From SIG636 sp045604285 (GTDB taxonomy: Bacteria > Bacillota > Clostridia > Oscillospirales > CAG-382), in assembly GCA_045604285.1 (NCBI GenBank), contig JAZUNS010000168.1:1-9296 (forward strand): a stretch of 9,296 nucleotides of DNA. Reading direction: 5' to 3'. Below, one piece after another: positions 1 to 6,159 of this stretch; positions within the stretch are counted from its first letter, which is position 1; each line of letters starts with the position of its first letter. The position numbers and the translations under genes were made by a program. A model generated the notes under the pieces. The model worked only from the letters and a program-made list of their open reading frames with translations. It was not told the DNA's origin and ran no database searches.

Positions 1-127
1 TGACAAACCCTGTCATCAGCTTGGCAGAGTGCTGAGAAAGAGTGCAGACGAAACGAACCGAGGCGAAAACTGTACAAAAGTACTGTGAGCCGAGGTTCGT
101 TTTGAACGAAAAATACGATAAATTGCA
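1..127. other. Gene-free left edge with strong hairpin potential
   Basis: No convincing coding region is visible here. Plus frames are broken by stops at 1-3, 33-35, 86-88 and 103-105, although a short C-terminal tail of an upstream gene ending at 88 cannot be excluded. The sequence folds well: TGACA at 1-5 pairs with TGTCA at 11-15. Positions 49-59 pair with 94-104 over 11 bp with one G-U. An inner GGC/GCC helix (62-64 with 89-91) is flanked on both sides by adjacent G-A/A-G oppositions, and a GTAC/GTAC helix with an AAAA loop (72-83) caps it. Placed just before an intrinsic terminator, this could be the 3' end of a structured RNA or of an mRNA. Its identity is not recognised. Confidence 0.35.
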
Positions 128-166
128 GAAAAGTCGGGAAGATTTCCCGACTTTTCAACTTTTTTT
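128..166 (+). terminator. Intrinsic terminator of an upstream plus-strand transcript
   Basis: A perfect 13-bp stem (128-140 with 144-156) with a 3-nt GAT loop is followed, after CAA C, by seven T residues at 160-166. The polarity of the T-tract points to a plus-strand transcript entering from the left edge. On the minus strand the hairpin is not followed by a comparable U-run, so it is a weaker candidate for ending hpt. Confidence 0.8.
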
Positions 167-217
167 GTAATTGATTTTTTATATTTTTCGTGTTCTGTAC
201 CTTTGTCAGCGGTCTGA

Positions 218-240
218 GAGCTTATCTTGTCGATAAGCTC
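218..240. repeat. 9-bp inverted repeat downstream of hpt
   Basis: GAGCTTATC (218-226) and GATAAGCTC (232-240) form a perfect 9-bp stem with a 5-nt loop, 17 bases beyond the hpt stop codon. It has no T-tract on either strand, so it is not a canonical intrinsic terminator. It may protect the hpt 3' end or mark the boundary between convergent transcripts. Confidence 0.4.
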
Positions 241-256
241 AATATATTTAAGGATA

Positions 257-796
257 TTATTGTTTTATCGCCTCGGGTTTTATTATCCCAACGTACGGAA
301 GATTTCTATAATCCTCATCATAATCAAGACCGTAGCCTATTACGAACTCGTCAGGAATGGTAAAACCGCAATAGTCAGCCGTAATGTCGGCCTTGCGACG
401 TTCGGGCTTATCTAATAAAGTGCATATCTTTATGCTTCTGGGGCAACGGGGAAGTAACAATTGTTTTATGTAAGAAAGGGTAATGCCGCTGTCCAGTATA
501 TCTTCAACTATAAGAAGATCGTAATCCTTGACAGAACGGTTAAGGTCGAGAACTATTCTTACCTGGCCACTGCTTTGAGTACCGGAGTAGTAAGAGGAAA
601 TGCTCATAAAGTCAATTTTGCAATTTATATCAATAGCACGCATCAAGTCTGCCATGAACACCAGAGAGCCCTTAAGTATGCAAACCAAAAGCAAAGGCTT
701 GTCTTTGTAATCTTGAGAGATTTGTTTGCCAAGCTCGGCAACTTTTGCCTTAATCTGTTCTTCGGTTATAAGTATGCGCTGCACGTTTTCATTCAT
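257..796 (-). CDS. hpt: Hypoxanthine phosphoribosyltransferase
   Basis: This is a type I phosphoribosyltransferase of 179 residues, the usual length for bacterial Hpt. It salvages hypoxanthine (and often guanine) by transferring phosphoribosyl from PRPP to make IMP or GMP in the cytoplasm. The sequence shows the LKGS pyrophosphate-loop motif (41-44), the flexible SSYYSG loop (67-72), the PRPP-binding motif VEDILDSGIT (97-106) with E98, D99 and the likely catalytic base D102, and the purine-site region around K130, followed by FVIGYGLDYDEDYRNLPYVG. I chose the ATG at 796 because AAGGAG (806-811) lies 9 nt upstream. An in-frame ATG at 841 would place the start upstream of the -10 element of the gene's own promoter. 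It is monocistronic here and divergent from the biotin-enzyme operon. Confidence 0.96.
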   Translation of the reverse strand: MNENVQRILITEEQIKAKVAELGKQISQDYKDKPLLLVCILKGSLVFMADLMRAIDINCKIDFMSISSYYSGTQSSGQVRIVLDLNRSVKDYDLLIVEDILDSGITLSYIKQLLLPRCPRSIKICTLLDKPERRKADITADYCGFTIPDEFVIGYGLDYDEDYRNLPYVGIIKPEAIKQ

Positions 797-828
797 AACA
801 AAATACTCCTTATTTTTGTGTTGAGCTA

Positions 829-857
829 AGTATAACACCATTTTTTGCTTTTTTCAA
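829..857 (-). promoter_or_regulatory. hpt promoter (sigma-A type)
   Basis: Read on the minus strand, TTGAAA (852-857) and TATACT (829-834) are separated by exactly 17 bp. Transcription should start near 822, leaving a leader of about 25 nt that contains the AAGGAG ribosome binding site. Confidence 0.75.
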
Positions 858-893
858 CAATAAAATTGTGTTTGTGTATTAAAAGTTTTTGTT

Positions 894-917
894 ATTTGCT
901 TATTGCAAAAAGCAAAT
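894..917. promoter_or_regulatory. Inverted repeat over the -35 region; operator candidate
   Basis: ATTTGCTT (894-901) and AAGCAAAT (910-917) are perfect 8-bp inverted arms with an 8-nt centre. The right arm and centre overlap the -35 hexamer of the plus-strand promoter. The position fits a repressor site for the biotin-enzyme operon, but no regulator is encoded nearby and AT-rich chance symmetry is possible. Confidence 0.35.
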
Positions 918-931
918 GTTTATTGTAGAAT
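903..931 (+). promoter_or_regulatory. Promoter of the biotin-enzyme operon
   Basis: TTGCAA (903-908) and TAGAAT (926-931) are separated by 17 bp, a plausible sigma-A promoter. The predicted start near 938 gives a leader of about 35 nt that carries GGAGGT (961-966) before the first ATG at 973. Confidence 0.6.
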
Positions 932-972
932 AGACAAGACAATGGAACTTTATAGTTTTTGGAGGTAATTAT

Positions 973-1134
973 ATGGCAAGTACCAAGGTTTCCAACAACG
1001 GTCTTCTTACAAAAGACAGCGTTGTTGACGGAATGACGGCAGCAGAATTGGCAGCCATCATTTCTGCAGCTATTGCCGCCGCAAATGGTGACGGTAAAGT
1101 TAATTTCAGAATCAAGTCTATCAAACAGCTTTAA
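973..1134 (+). CDS. Small epsilon/gamma-tail-like subunit of a biotin-dependent decarboxylase
   Basis: This is a 53-residue protein with a strong GGAGG site 7 nt upstream. Its C-terminal half, with an alanine-rich helix (TAAELAAIISAAIAAANG, 22-39) followed by a short basic strand ending FRIKSIKQL, resembles the C-terminal tail of OadG/MmdD gamma/delta subunits. It also resembles the roughly 55-residue epsilon subunit of Veillonella methylmalonyl-CoA decarboxylase. In those families this tail contacts the carboxyltransferase, whereas the membrane helix lies at the N-terminus of the larger subunit. Here there is no transmembrane segment, so the protein should be soluble. It is first in the operon, 21 nt before the biotin carrier gene. 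The likely role is assembly or stabilisation of the carboxyltransferase-biotin carrier complex; this is inferred from resemblance and context. Confidence 0.75.
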   Translation: MASTKVSNNGLLTKDSVVDGMTAAELAAIISAAIAAANGDGKVNFRIKSIKQL

Positions 1135-1155
1135 ATTGGAAGGAGTTTATTTAAG

Positions 1156-1551
1156 ATGACAAGAAAGTATGTTGTTACAATCGACGGCAATAAGTTTGAA
1201 GTAGAAGTTGAAGAGAACGGCGTAGTAAAGAGCACTAAGGAAGCCGTATACGTAGCTCCCGCAGCAGCTCCCGCTCCTGTTGCAGCACCCGCAGCCGCTC
1301 CCGCTGCAGCACCTGCCCCCGCAGCTATCCCCGCTGACGGTAACAAGGTTGAATCTCCTCTCCCCGGCACCCTTCTTAAGGTTGTTGCTAAGCAGGGTAC
1401 CGCTGTTAAAAACGGTGACCTCCTTTGCGTTATAGAAGCTATGAAGATGGAAAACGAAATTCGTTCTCCTTTCGACGGCACGGTTACTTCCGTAGTTGCT
1501 TCCGAAGGTGCAATGCTTAATGCAGGCGACGTTATCCTTGTTATAGCATAA
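1156..1551 (+). CDS. Biotin carboxyl carrier protein of a decarboxylase/carboxyltransferase complex
   Basis: This is a 131-residue carrier protein that holds the carboxyl group on a biotinylated lysine. The first 30 residues (start MTRKYVVTIDG) are typical of OadA-tail and GcdC/MmdC-type carriers. A flexible Ala/Pro linker (34-60) follows, and then a biotinyl domain (about 64-131) with the classic EAMKMEN motif in which K97 should be biotinylated. Its ribosome binding site GGAAGGAG lies about 10 nt upstream of the ATG, and its stop is 11 nt before the carboxyltransferase gene. In Klebsiella-type oxaloacetate decarboxylase this domain is fused to OadA; here it is a separate polypeptide, as in Veillonella MmdC. 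The gene could equally be named gcdC- or mmdC-like. Confidence 0.93.
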   Translation: MTRKYVVTIDGNKFEVEVEENGVVKSTKEAVYVAPAAAPAPVAAPAAAPAAAPAPAAIPADGNKVESPLPGTLLKVVAKQGTAVKNGDLLCVIEAMKMENEIRSPFDGTVTSVVASEGAMLNAGDVILVIA

Positions 1552-1562
1552 AGGAGATAACT

Positions 1563-2966
1563 ATGGCTAAAATTAAAATTACAGAGACAGTTCTTCGCGA
1601 CTCTCACCAGTCCTTGGCTGCTACTCGCATGACTACCGAGCAGATGGTTCCCATTCTTAAAGCTCTTGATAACGTTGGCTATCACGCACTTGAAGCATGG
1701 GGCGGCGCAACCTTTGACTCTTGCTTGCGTTTCCTTAACGAAGACCCTTGGGAAAGACTTCGCACTATCCGCAAGAACGTTAAGAATACCAAGCTTCAGA
1801 TGCTTTTCCGCGGCCAAAACATTTTGGGCTACAGACATTATTCTGATGACGTTGTTCAGTATTTTGTGCAAAAGTCTATAGCAAACGGTATTGATATTAT
1901 CAGAGTATTTGACGCACTTAACGACGTTAGAAATCTTAAGACTGCAATCAAAGCTACCAAAAAAGAGAAGGGCCACCTTCAGGCAGCTCTCAGTTATACC
2001 ACCAGCCCTGTACATAATAACGAGTTCTTTGCCGATTTAGCTTGCCAGTTGGCAGATATGGGTGCAGACTCTATCTGTATAAAAGATATGGCAGGTTTGC
2101 TTAAGCCTTATGACGCTTATGAGCTTGTAAAGACTATAAAGGAAAAATGCAACCTCCCCTTAGAGCTCCATACCCATTACACAACCGGTCTTGCTTCTAT
2201 GACCATACTTAAAGCAGTTGAAGCCGGCGTAGATATTATCGATACCGCTATCGCCCCCTTTGCTATGGGTACTTCTCAGCCTCCAACGGAGCCTATAGTT
2301 GCTACTCTTGCAGGTACTCCTTACGACACCGGCTTGGATCTTGACAAGCTTGACGTTGTATCTAAATATTTTTCTGAGCTTAGAAACGAATATATCGCTT
2401 CCGGTCTTATTGATCCCGCAGTGCTGAAGGTTGACGTTAACGCACTTCGTTATCAGGTTCCCGGCGGTATGCTCTCCAATCTCGTTTCTCAGCTTAAACA
2501 GGCAGGTCAGTCTGACAAGCTTCTTGAGGTGCTCGAAGAAGTTCCTCGTGTTAGAGCGGATGCCGGTTATCCTCCTCTTGTTACTCCCACTTCTCAGATA
2601 GTTGGTACTCAAGCTGTTCTTAACGTTACTCTTGGCGAAAGATACAAGATGGTTACCAAAGAGTTTAAGGGTGTTGTAAAGGGTGAGTACGGCAGAACTC
2701 CCGCTCCCATCGATCCTGAATTTGTTAAGAAGATCCTTGGCGACGATACGCCCATCACTGCTCGCCCCGCAGACGCACTGGCTCCTGAAATGGCAAAGCT
2801 TAAAAAAGCGTGTGCAGAATACGCAATTCAGGATGAAGACGTTCTCTCCTACGCTTTGTTTGAACAAGTTGCTGTTAAGTTCTTTAATCATCGCAAAGAA
2901 GTTCTTGCTGAAAAAGAAGCTGACGCAAAAGCTTTATTCGTTACAAAGGTTGAAGAAGAGGAATAA
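1563..2966 (+). CDS. oadA: Oxaloacetate decarboxylase alpha-type carboxyltransferase (pyruvate carboxylase 5S family)
   Basis: This is a 467-residue carboxyltransferase that moves carboxyl between oxaloacetate/pyruvate and biotin. It opens with the TIM-barrel domain: LRDSHQS (11-17, metal ligand D13), the active-site lysine in CIKDMAGLL (K174), metal-binding HTHYTTG (H203, H205) and the FAMGTSQPPTE segment (233-243). The C-terminal conserved PYC/OadA region follows (about 300-467). The HMG-CoA-lyase-like fold points to oxaloacetate/pyruvate chemistry, since methylmalonyl- and glutaconyl-CoA enzymes use a crotonase-type carboxyltransferase. It is shorter than the roughly 600-residue fused OadA because the biotin domain is encoded separately just upstream. 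AAGGAG lies a few bases before the ATG. It is last in its operon, ending at a strong terminator. Without a beta subunit here, decarboxylation coupled to Na+ export cannot be assumed. Confidence 0.93.
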   Translation: MAKIKITETVLRDSHQSLAATRMTTEQMVPILKALDNVGYHALEAWGGATFDSCLRFLNEDPWERLRTIRKNVKNTKLQMLFRGQNILGYRHYSDDVVQYFVQKSIANGIDIIRVFDALNDVRNLKTAIKATKKEKGHLQAALSYTTSPVHNNEFFADLACQLADMGADSICIKDMAGLLKPYDAYELVKTIKEKCNLPLELHTHYTTGLASMTILKAVEAGVDIIDTAIAPFAMGTSQPPTEPIVATLAGTPYDTGLDLDKLDVVSKYFSELRNEYIASGLIDPAVLKVDVNALRYQVPGGMLSNLVSQLKQAGQSDKLLEVLEEVPRVRADAGYPPLVTPTSQIVGTQAVLNVTLGERYKMVTKEFKGVVKGEYGRTPAPIDPEFVKKILGDDTPITARPADALAPEMAKLKKACAEYAIQDEDVLSYALFEQVAVKFFNHRKEVLAEKEADAKALFVTKVEEEE

Positions 2967-2973
2967 GTTTATC

Positions 2974-3004
2974 AAGGTACGCACTTACTGTGCGTACCTT
3001 TTTC
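2974..3004 (+). terminator. Terminator of the biotin-enzyme operon
   Basis: A perfect 11-bp stem (2974-2984 with 2990-3000) with loop TTACT runs into a T-run (2999-3003), 7 nt after the oadA stop codon. This is a textbook intrinsic terminator, and it shows that no membrane subunit gene follows in the same transcript. Confidence 0.9.
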
Positions 3005-3054
3005 AATAACGCCTGAAGCCATCGAAAAACGGTAACCTAAATAAGGCCTGCGTA

Positions 3055-3083
3055 TTGACTTAATATTGGTTTTGGTATATAAT
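3055..3083 (+). promoter_or_regulatory. Near-consensus promoter of the seven-gene operon
   Basis: TTGACT (3055-3060) and TATAAT (3078-3083) are separated by 17 bp, one base away from the sigma-A consensus. Transcription should start near 3090, about 28 nt before the first coding start. No other equally good promoter was noticed between here and 8303. Confidence 0.85.
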
Positions 3084-3117
3084 ATGTTTAAAATATATTT
3101 TGCTAAGTTGGGGTTTT

Positions 3118-4347
3118 GTGTTGATTACTAAAAGAATACTTTGTGTATTATTAACTGTCTGTATTTTAATGTGTGCCATAGCATGTAATGATGTCGGCAC
3201 TTCCACAGAAAGCAATACTTCTTCTACTTTGTCAGATAACGACATATCAGAAAGTGATTCTTCTGCGGAGGAAAGTCTTTCCATCGGCTCAAGTGCCGAA
3301 AGTGAAGAAAGCGCTGTCTACGAAAGTACTGTAACTGAAAGCTCTGATACTGTCTCGGAAGAAATTTCTGTGAATGAATCTTCCGAAGAAGATATGAGTT
3401 TTGAGAGTTCCGACGAGGAGTCATCGGAAAGCACCGAATCCTCTGAAGTTGAAGACTCTTCGATAGACCCTGCCCTTGAGAAATCCTTCGTTATATACGG
3501 TCCGTCTATGCCTTACGATCTTGTATGGGAAAGCGATGGGCTTGAAATGTACAATACGGATTTCCGAATGAGCGATGAGCTTGCACAACAGTTTAAAGAC
3601 CAAATAGGCTCCTTCGCCAATCCACAATCCATTATGCTGATTGAGCTTGATACAAATATGGCGTTTTGCTATTCTGAAGACACAAAAATTGCCACTGCAA
3701 GCTCTATCAAAGGTCCTTTGGGTTTATACGTTAATAAGTGTATAGACGCAGGATTGATCAGTTGGGATACATATAAGGCGTATCAATCTCGTCACTTTCA
3801 AGCAAACAGCACGGGCAAGATAAAAAATTATGATTACGGCACCACCTTTAGCGTAAAAACGCTTATGGATTATATGATTCGTATAAGCGATAACCAAGCA
3901 TACCTTATGCTTAAAGAAATGGTTGGGGCTTCAAATTTTAATCATATGATGGAAACCCTCGGCTGTTCAACAATTATTCGTCCGGGGCATAACTGGGGCG
4001 AAATTACCGCAAAAGAAATGGCTGCTGCGTGGAGAGAGATATACTATTACAGTTTAGAATCCGATAGCGGGGCAGAACTGTTTGACAGATATATGCATGC
4101 GCAATATAACTATATTTGGCGTTCTATTCCTCAGTATGAGGCGGCGCATAAATCCGGCTGGAGCGGCAAAGCTTTTAATGACGCAGGCGTGGTCTTCGCC
4201 GATGGGCACGAGTACGTGCTTGTTGTTTTGTGTGGCAGAAGCGGCGTTTACGATCCTAAAAGCCAACAGCAATTTACCGCAATAACACGCTTGTTGGCGA
4301 AGCTTATGGTAGAATATAACACATATAAGGAAGATAACGGATTATAA
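3118..4347 (+). CDS. Lipoprotein with Ser/Glu-rich stalk and class A beta-lactamase-like domain
   Basis: This is a probable surface lipoprotein of about 409 residues. A hydrophobic signal peptide ends in CAIAC, with C23 as the likely lipidated cysteine. About 100 residues made largely of Ser, Glu and Asp (24-122) form a disordered stalk. The C-terminal half carries serine beta-lactamase / penicillin-binding hallmarks: SSIK (S195 nucleophile, K198), SDN (257-259) and KSG (345-347). The ExxLN omega-loop motif with the deacylating glutamate of true class A beta-lactamases is not evident; the corresponding stretch reads RPGHNWGEITAKEMA. A D,D-peptidase, a penicillin-sensing role or a degenerate enzyme is therefore more likely than drug hydrolysis. 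The start is uncertain: GTG 3118 and TTG 3121 both follow the weak GGGG site at 3110-3113, and TTG 3100 is further upstream with no site. It is first in its operon. Confidence 0.85.
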   Translation: MLITKRILCVLLTVCILMCAIACNDVGTSTESNTSSTLSDNDISESDSSAEESLSIGSSAESEESAVYESTVTESSDTVSEEISVNESSEEDMSFESSDEESSESTESSEVEDSSIDPALEKSFVIYGPSMPYDLVWESDGLEMYNTDFRMSDELAQQFKDQIGSFANPQSIMLIELDTNMAFCYSEDTKIATASSIKGPLGLYVNKCIDAGLISWDTYKAYQSRHFQANSTGKIKNYDYGTTFSVKTLMDYMIRISDNQAYLMLKEMVGASNFNHMMETLGCSTIIRPGHNWGEITAKEMAAAWREIYYYSLESDSGAELFDRYMHAQYNYIWRSIPQYEAAHKSGWSGKAFNDAGVVFADGHEYVLVVLCGRSGVYDPKSQQQFTAITRLLAKLMVEYNTYKEDNGL

Positions 4348-4360
4348 TAGGGGAATAGGT

Positions 4361-5116
4361 ATGTTAAAGTTAGTTTCTTGGAATGTTAACGGTCTTAGAG
4401 CGTGTATAAAAAAAGGCTTTTTTGATTTTTTTGAAAAAACTGATGCCGACATCTTTTGCATTCAAGAAACCAAGATGATGCCTGAACAAGCGGATTTTAC
4501 CTTTGAAGGCTATCATTCGTTTTGGAACAGTGCAGATACAAAGGGCTATTCCGGTACGCTGATCTTAACGAAGAAAGAGCCTGTTGCTGTATTGTACGGT
4601 GTTGATGGAAAGTACAATGACGAGGGCAGGATGATAACCCTTGAGTATGATGGTTTTTACGTAACAACCAGCTATTCACCCAACGCACAGCCGCAGCTTA
4701 AACGCTTAGACTACCGTATGCAATACGAAGAAGATATGCGTATATATTTGTCGGACTTAAGCTCTAAAAAGCCGGTAATTTTATGCGGAGACTTGAATGT
4801 TGCTCACAAAGAAATAGATTTAAAGAACGCAAAGAGCAACGTCGGCAATCCGGGTTTTTCTTACGAAGAGAGAAGCTGCTTTTCGGCTCTGTTAAGATCC
4901 GGCTTTACAGATAGTTTCAGGCATTTGTACCCGGACAAAACCGATGCGTATACCTGGTGGTCTTACCGCTCCAATGCAAGAACAAACAACGTAGGCTGGA
5001 GAATAGATTATTTTGTGGTTTCCGATTTGGCTAAAGAGAAAATCAACGACAGTATTATATATGATGATGTTTTAGGTAGTGATCATTGCCCTGTAGGGCT
5101 TATTATGGAGATATAA
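4361..5116 (+). CDS. xth: Exodeoxyribonuclease III / class II AP endonuclease
   Basis: This is a 251-residue EEP-superfamily nuclease of normal length for bacterial ExoA/Xth. It cuts the backbone 5' of abasic sites and has 3'-5' exonuclease and 3'-phosphatase activity in base excision repair. The sequence shows WNVNGLRA with N8, QETK with the metal ligand E36, Y105 in the TSYSPN stretch, GDLNVAH with D144 and N146, WRIDYF (213-218) and the terminal SDHCPV with D241 and catalytic H242. All key residues are present. A GGGGA site precedes the ATG. The gene lies 13 nt after the lipoprotein gene and 3 nt before the metallopeptidase gene, so it is cotranscribed. Confidence 0.96.
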   Translation: MLKLVSWNVNGLRACIKKGFFDFFEKTDADIFCIQETKMMPEQADFTFEGYHSFWNSADTKGYSGTLILTKKEPVAVLYGVDGKYNDEGRMITLEYDGFYVTTSYSPNAQPQLKRLDYRMQYEEDMRIYLSDLSSKKPVILCGDLNVAHKEIDLKNAKSNVGNPGFSYEERSCFSALLRSGFTDSFRHLYPDKTDAYTWWSYRSNARTNNVGWRIDYFVVSDLAKEKINDSIIYDDVLGSDHCPVGLIMEI

Positions 5117-5119
5117 GCC

Positions 5120-5506
5120 ATGCTTTCGTTCGAAGAAGCCGCTGCGTATCTTGATGACGTTGTTGACGAATTGCCTGAAGTTTTGTTTCGAGAACTTAAC
5201 GGGGGCGTTTCTATCGTTCCCGAGCACAAGAAAAGTAAAAGGTCAGAAAAGCTGTATACGCTTGGTGAATATAACAAAAACAAACAAATGGGGCGATATA
5301 TAATAATTTATTATGGTTCGCTTATAAACAGTATGCCAAACGCTGACGACGATAGCTTTAAAATAAAGCTAAAAAAAGTTTTATTGCATGAGCTGATGCA
5401 TCACAACGAATCTCTTGCAGGACGTAAAGATTTAGAATTTAAGGACGAGGCACAGTTTGAGCATTACAATAACACGGGTGAGTTTTTACCTATATCCGAG
5501 TTTTAG
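5120..5506 (+). CDS. Small zincin-like metallopeptidase family protein
   Basis: This is a 128-residue soluble protein with the zinc-binding motif HELMHH (H90, E91, H94), followed by ESLAGRKDLEFKDE, where an acidic residue could be a third ligand. Size, motif position near the C-terminus and the N-terminal segment (FEEAAAYLDDVVDELPEVLF) fit the minimal metallopeptidase family (PF06262, formerly DUF1025), which lacks a signal peptide and has no well-defined substrate. The gene starts 3 nt after xth and uses a GGAG site inside the xth 3' end, which suggests translational coupling. Its biological substrate is unknown. Confidence 0.82.
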   Translation: MLSFEEAAAYLDDVVDELPEVLFRELNGGVSIVPEHKKSKRSEKLYTLGEYNKNKQMGRYIIIYYGSLINSMPNADDDSFKIKLKKVLLHELMHHNESLAGRKDLEFKDEAQFEHYNNTGEFLPISEF

Positions 5507-5524
5507 GTTTCCAGAGGTAGCATT

Positions 5525-6151
5525 ATGAAATTTTTTAAAGGTATTAAAACGTTTTATCTTGACAATATGAAGCTTATTAATAAGTTTCTTTTAAATCAAA
5601 TTGCGATTTCCATTATGGGTATGATGGTATCTATTGCATTAAGTGCCATTAACAGAGCTGCAATGTTGGCGGGGTCTTTGGTCACGTCATTGCTGTTCGT
5701 GTCATTACTTTACGATAATGCGTGGGATGAAGGTGCCAGAGACAGAAATCGAGTTTCCAACGGAAGATTGAAGTATAGGCCTTTTCACGGCGCAAAAGTA
5801 GCACTTTTTGCGTATATTCCTACTTTGATTTTTATAATTCCCGGTGTTTTTAATTCAACTCTTCGTTTGTTTGGAATACACTTGATTGATTCTGTTGAAG
5901 CAATCTGTAAGGCTGTTGTTTTATTCTTCCTTAACGGCTCCTATCTTGGTTTTGTATACGCCGCAAACGATACGCTTATTAATAACGGTGTTGACATTTC
6001 TCTTTTTGTGGCTTTAGCTTGCTTAATCCCCGGCATTGTTGCGTATCTTTTAGGATATTTGATGGGACTTAAGGACAAACAAATCAAGGAATATCTTGGA
6101 ATGAAGCCTTCTTTGGGTGACGGAGCAAAAAAGCCCACAAACAATAAATAA
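5525..6151 (+). CDS. Multi-pass membrane protein of unknown function
   Basis: This is a 208-residue protein not recognised as a known family. Hydrophobic segments near 21-42, 45-63, 88-110, 126-146 and 158-180 suggest about five membrane helices. A charged loop (about 64-87, DNAWDEGARDRNRVSNGRLK) lies between helices 2 and 3, and the C-terminal tail is basic and hydrophilic. The loop with WDEGARDRN is the most distinctive stretch and may be a useful search seed. An AGAGG site precedes the ATG, and the start lies 18 nt after the metallopeptidase gene. The following hairpin (6160-6198) separates it from cwlD. Confidence 0.8.
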   Translation: MKFFKGIKTFYLDNMKLINKFLLNQIAISIMGMMVSIALSAINRAAMLAGSLVTSLLFVSLLYDNAWDEGARDRNRVSNGRLKYRPFHGAKVALFAYIPTLIFIIPGVFNSTLRLFGIHLIDSVEAICKAVVLFFLNGSYLGFVYAANDTLINNGVDISLFVALACLIPGIVAYLLGYLMGLKDKQIKEYLGMKPSLGDGAKKPTNNK

Positions 6152-6159
6152 ACATATAT

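Noticed and set aside
461..829. Plus-strand open frame opposite hpt
   Set aside because: Hpt on the other strand has complete catalytic motifs, ribosome binding site and promoter. The plus-strand product has no recognisable features.
797..841. Longer hpt start at the upstream ATG (841)
   Set aside because: The -10 element of the hpt promoter (829-834) lies downstream of that ATG, and the internal ATG at 796 has an ideal AAGGAG spacing and matches the family length.
1131..2015. Long minus-strand open frame opposite the biotin carrier and oadA genes
   Set aside because: It is antisense to two genes with unmistakable motifs. Its Ala/Gly-rich stretch is the mirror of the Ala/Pro linker, and it has no recognisable domain.
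2160..2891. Minus-strand open frame of 243 codons opposite oadA
   Set aside because: It is a shadow of a highly biased coding strand. The protein shows no family features, and there is no promoter or terminator of its own.
3100..3117. TTG at 3100 as the start of the lipoprotein
   Set aside because: There is no ribosome binding site before it, and it lies only about 10 nt from the predicted transcription start. Starts at 3118 or 3121 give a normal short lipoprotein signal peptide.
3225..3470. DNA tandem repeat or CRISPR-like array in the lipoprotein stalk region
   Set aside because: The repetition is at amino-acid level (Ser/Glu/Asp) with varied codons. There are no fixed-length DNA repeat units or spacers.
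3118..4347. Beta-lactam resistance gene
   Set aside because: The motifs place it in the serine beta-lactamase/PBP superfamily, but the deacylation glutamate motif is not seen, so a resistance call is not supported.
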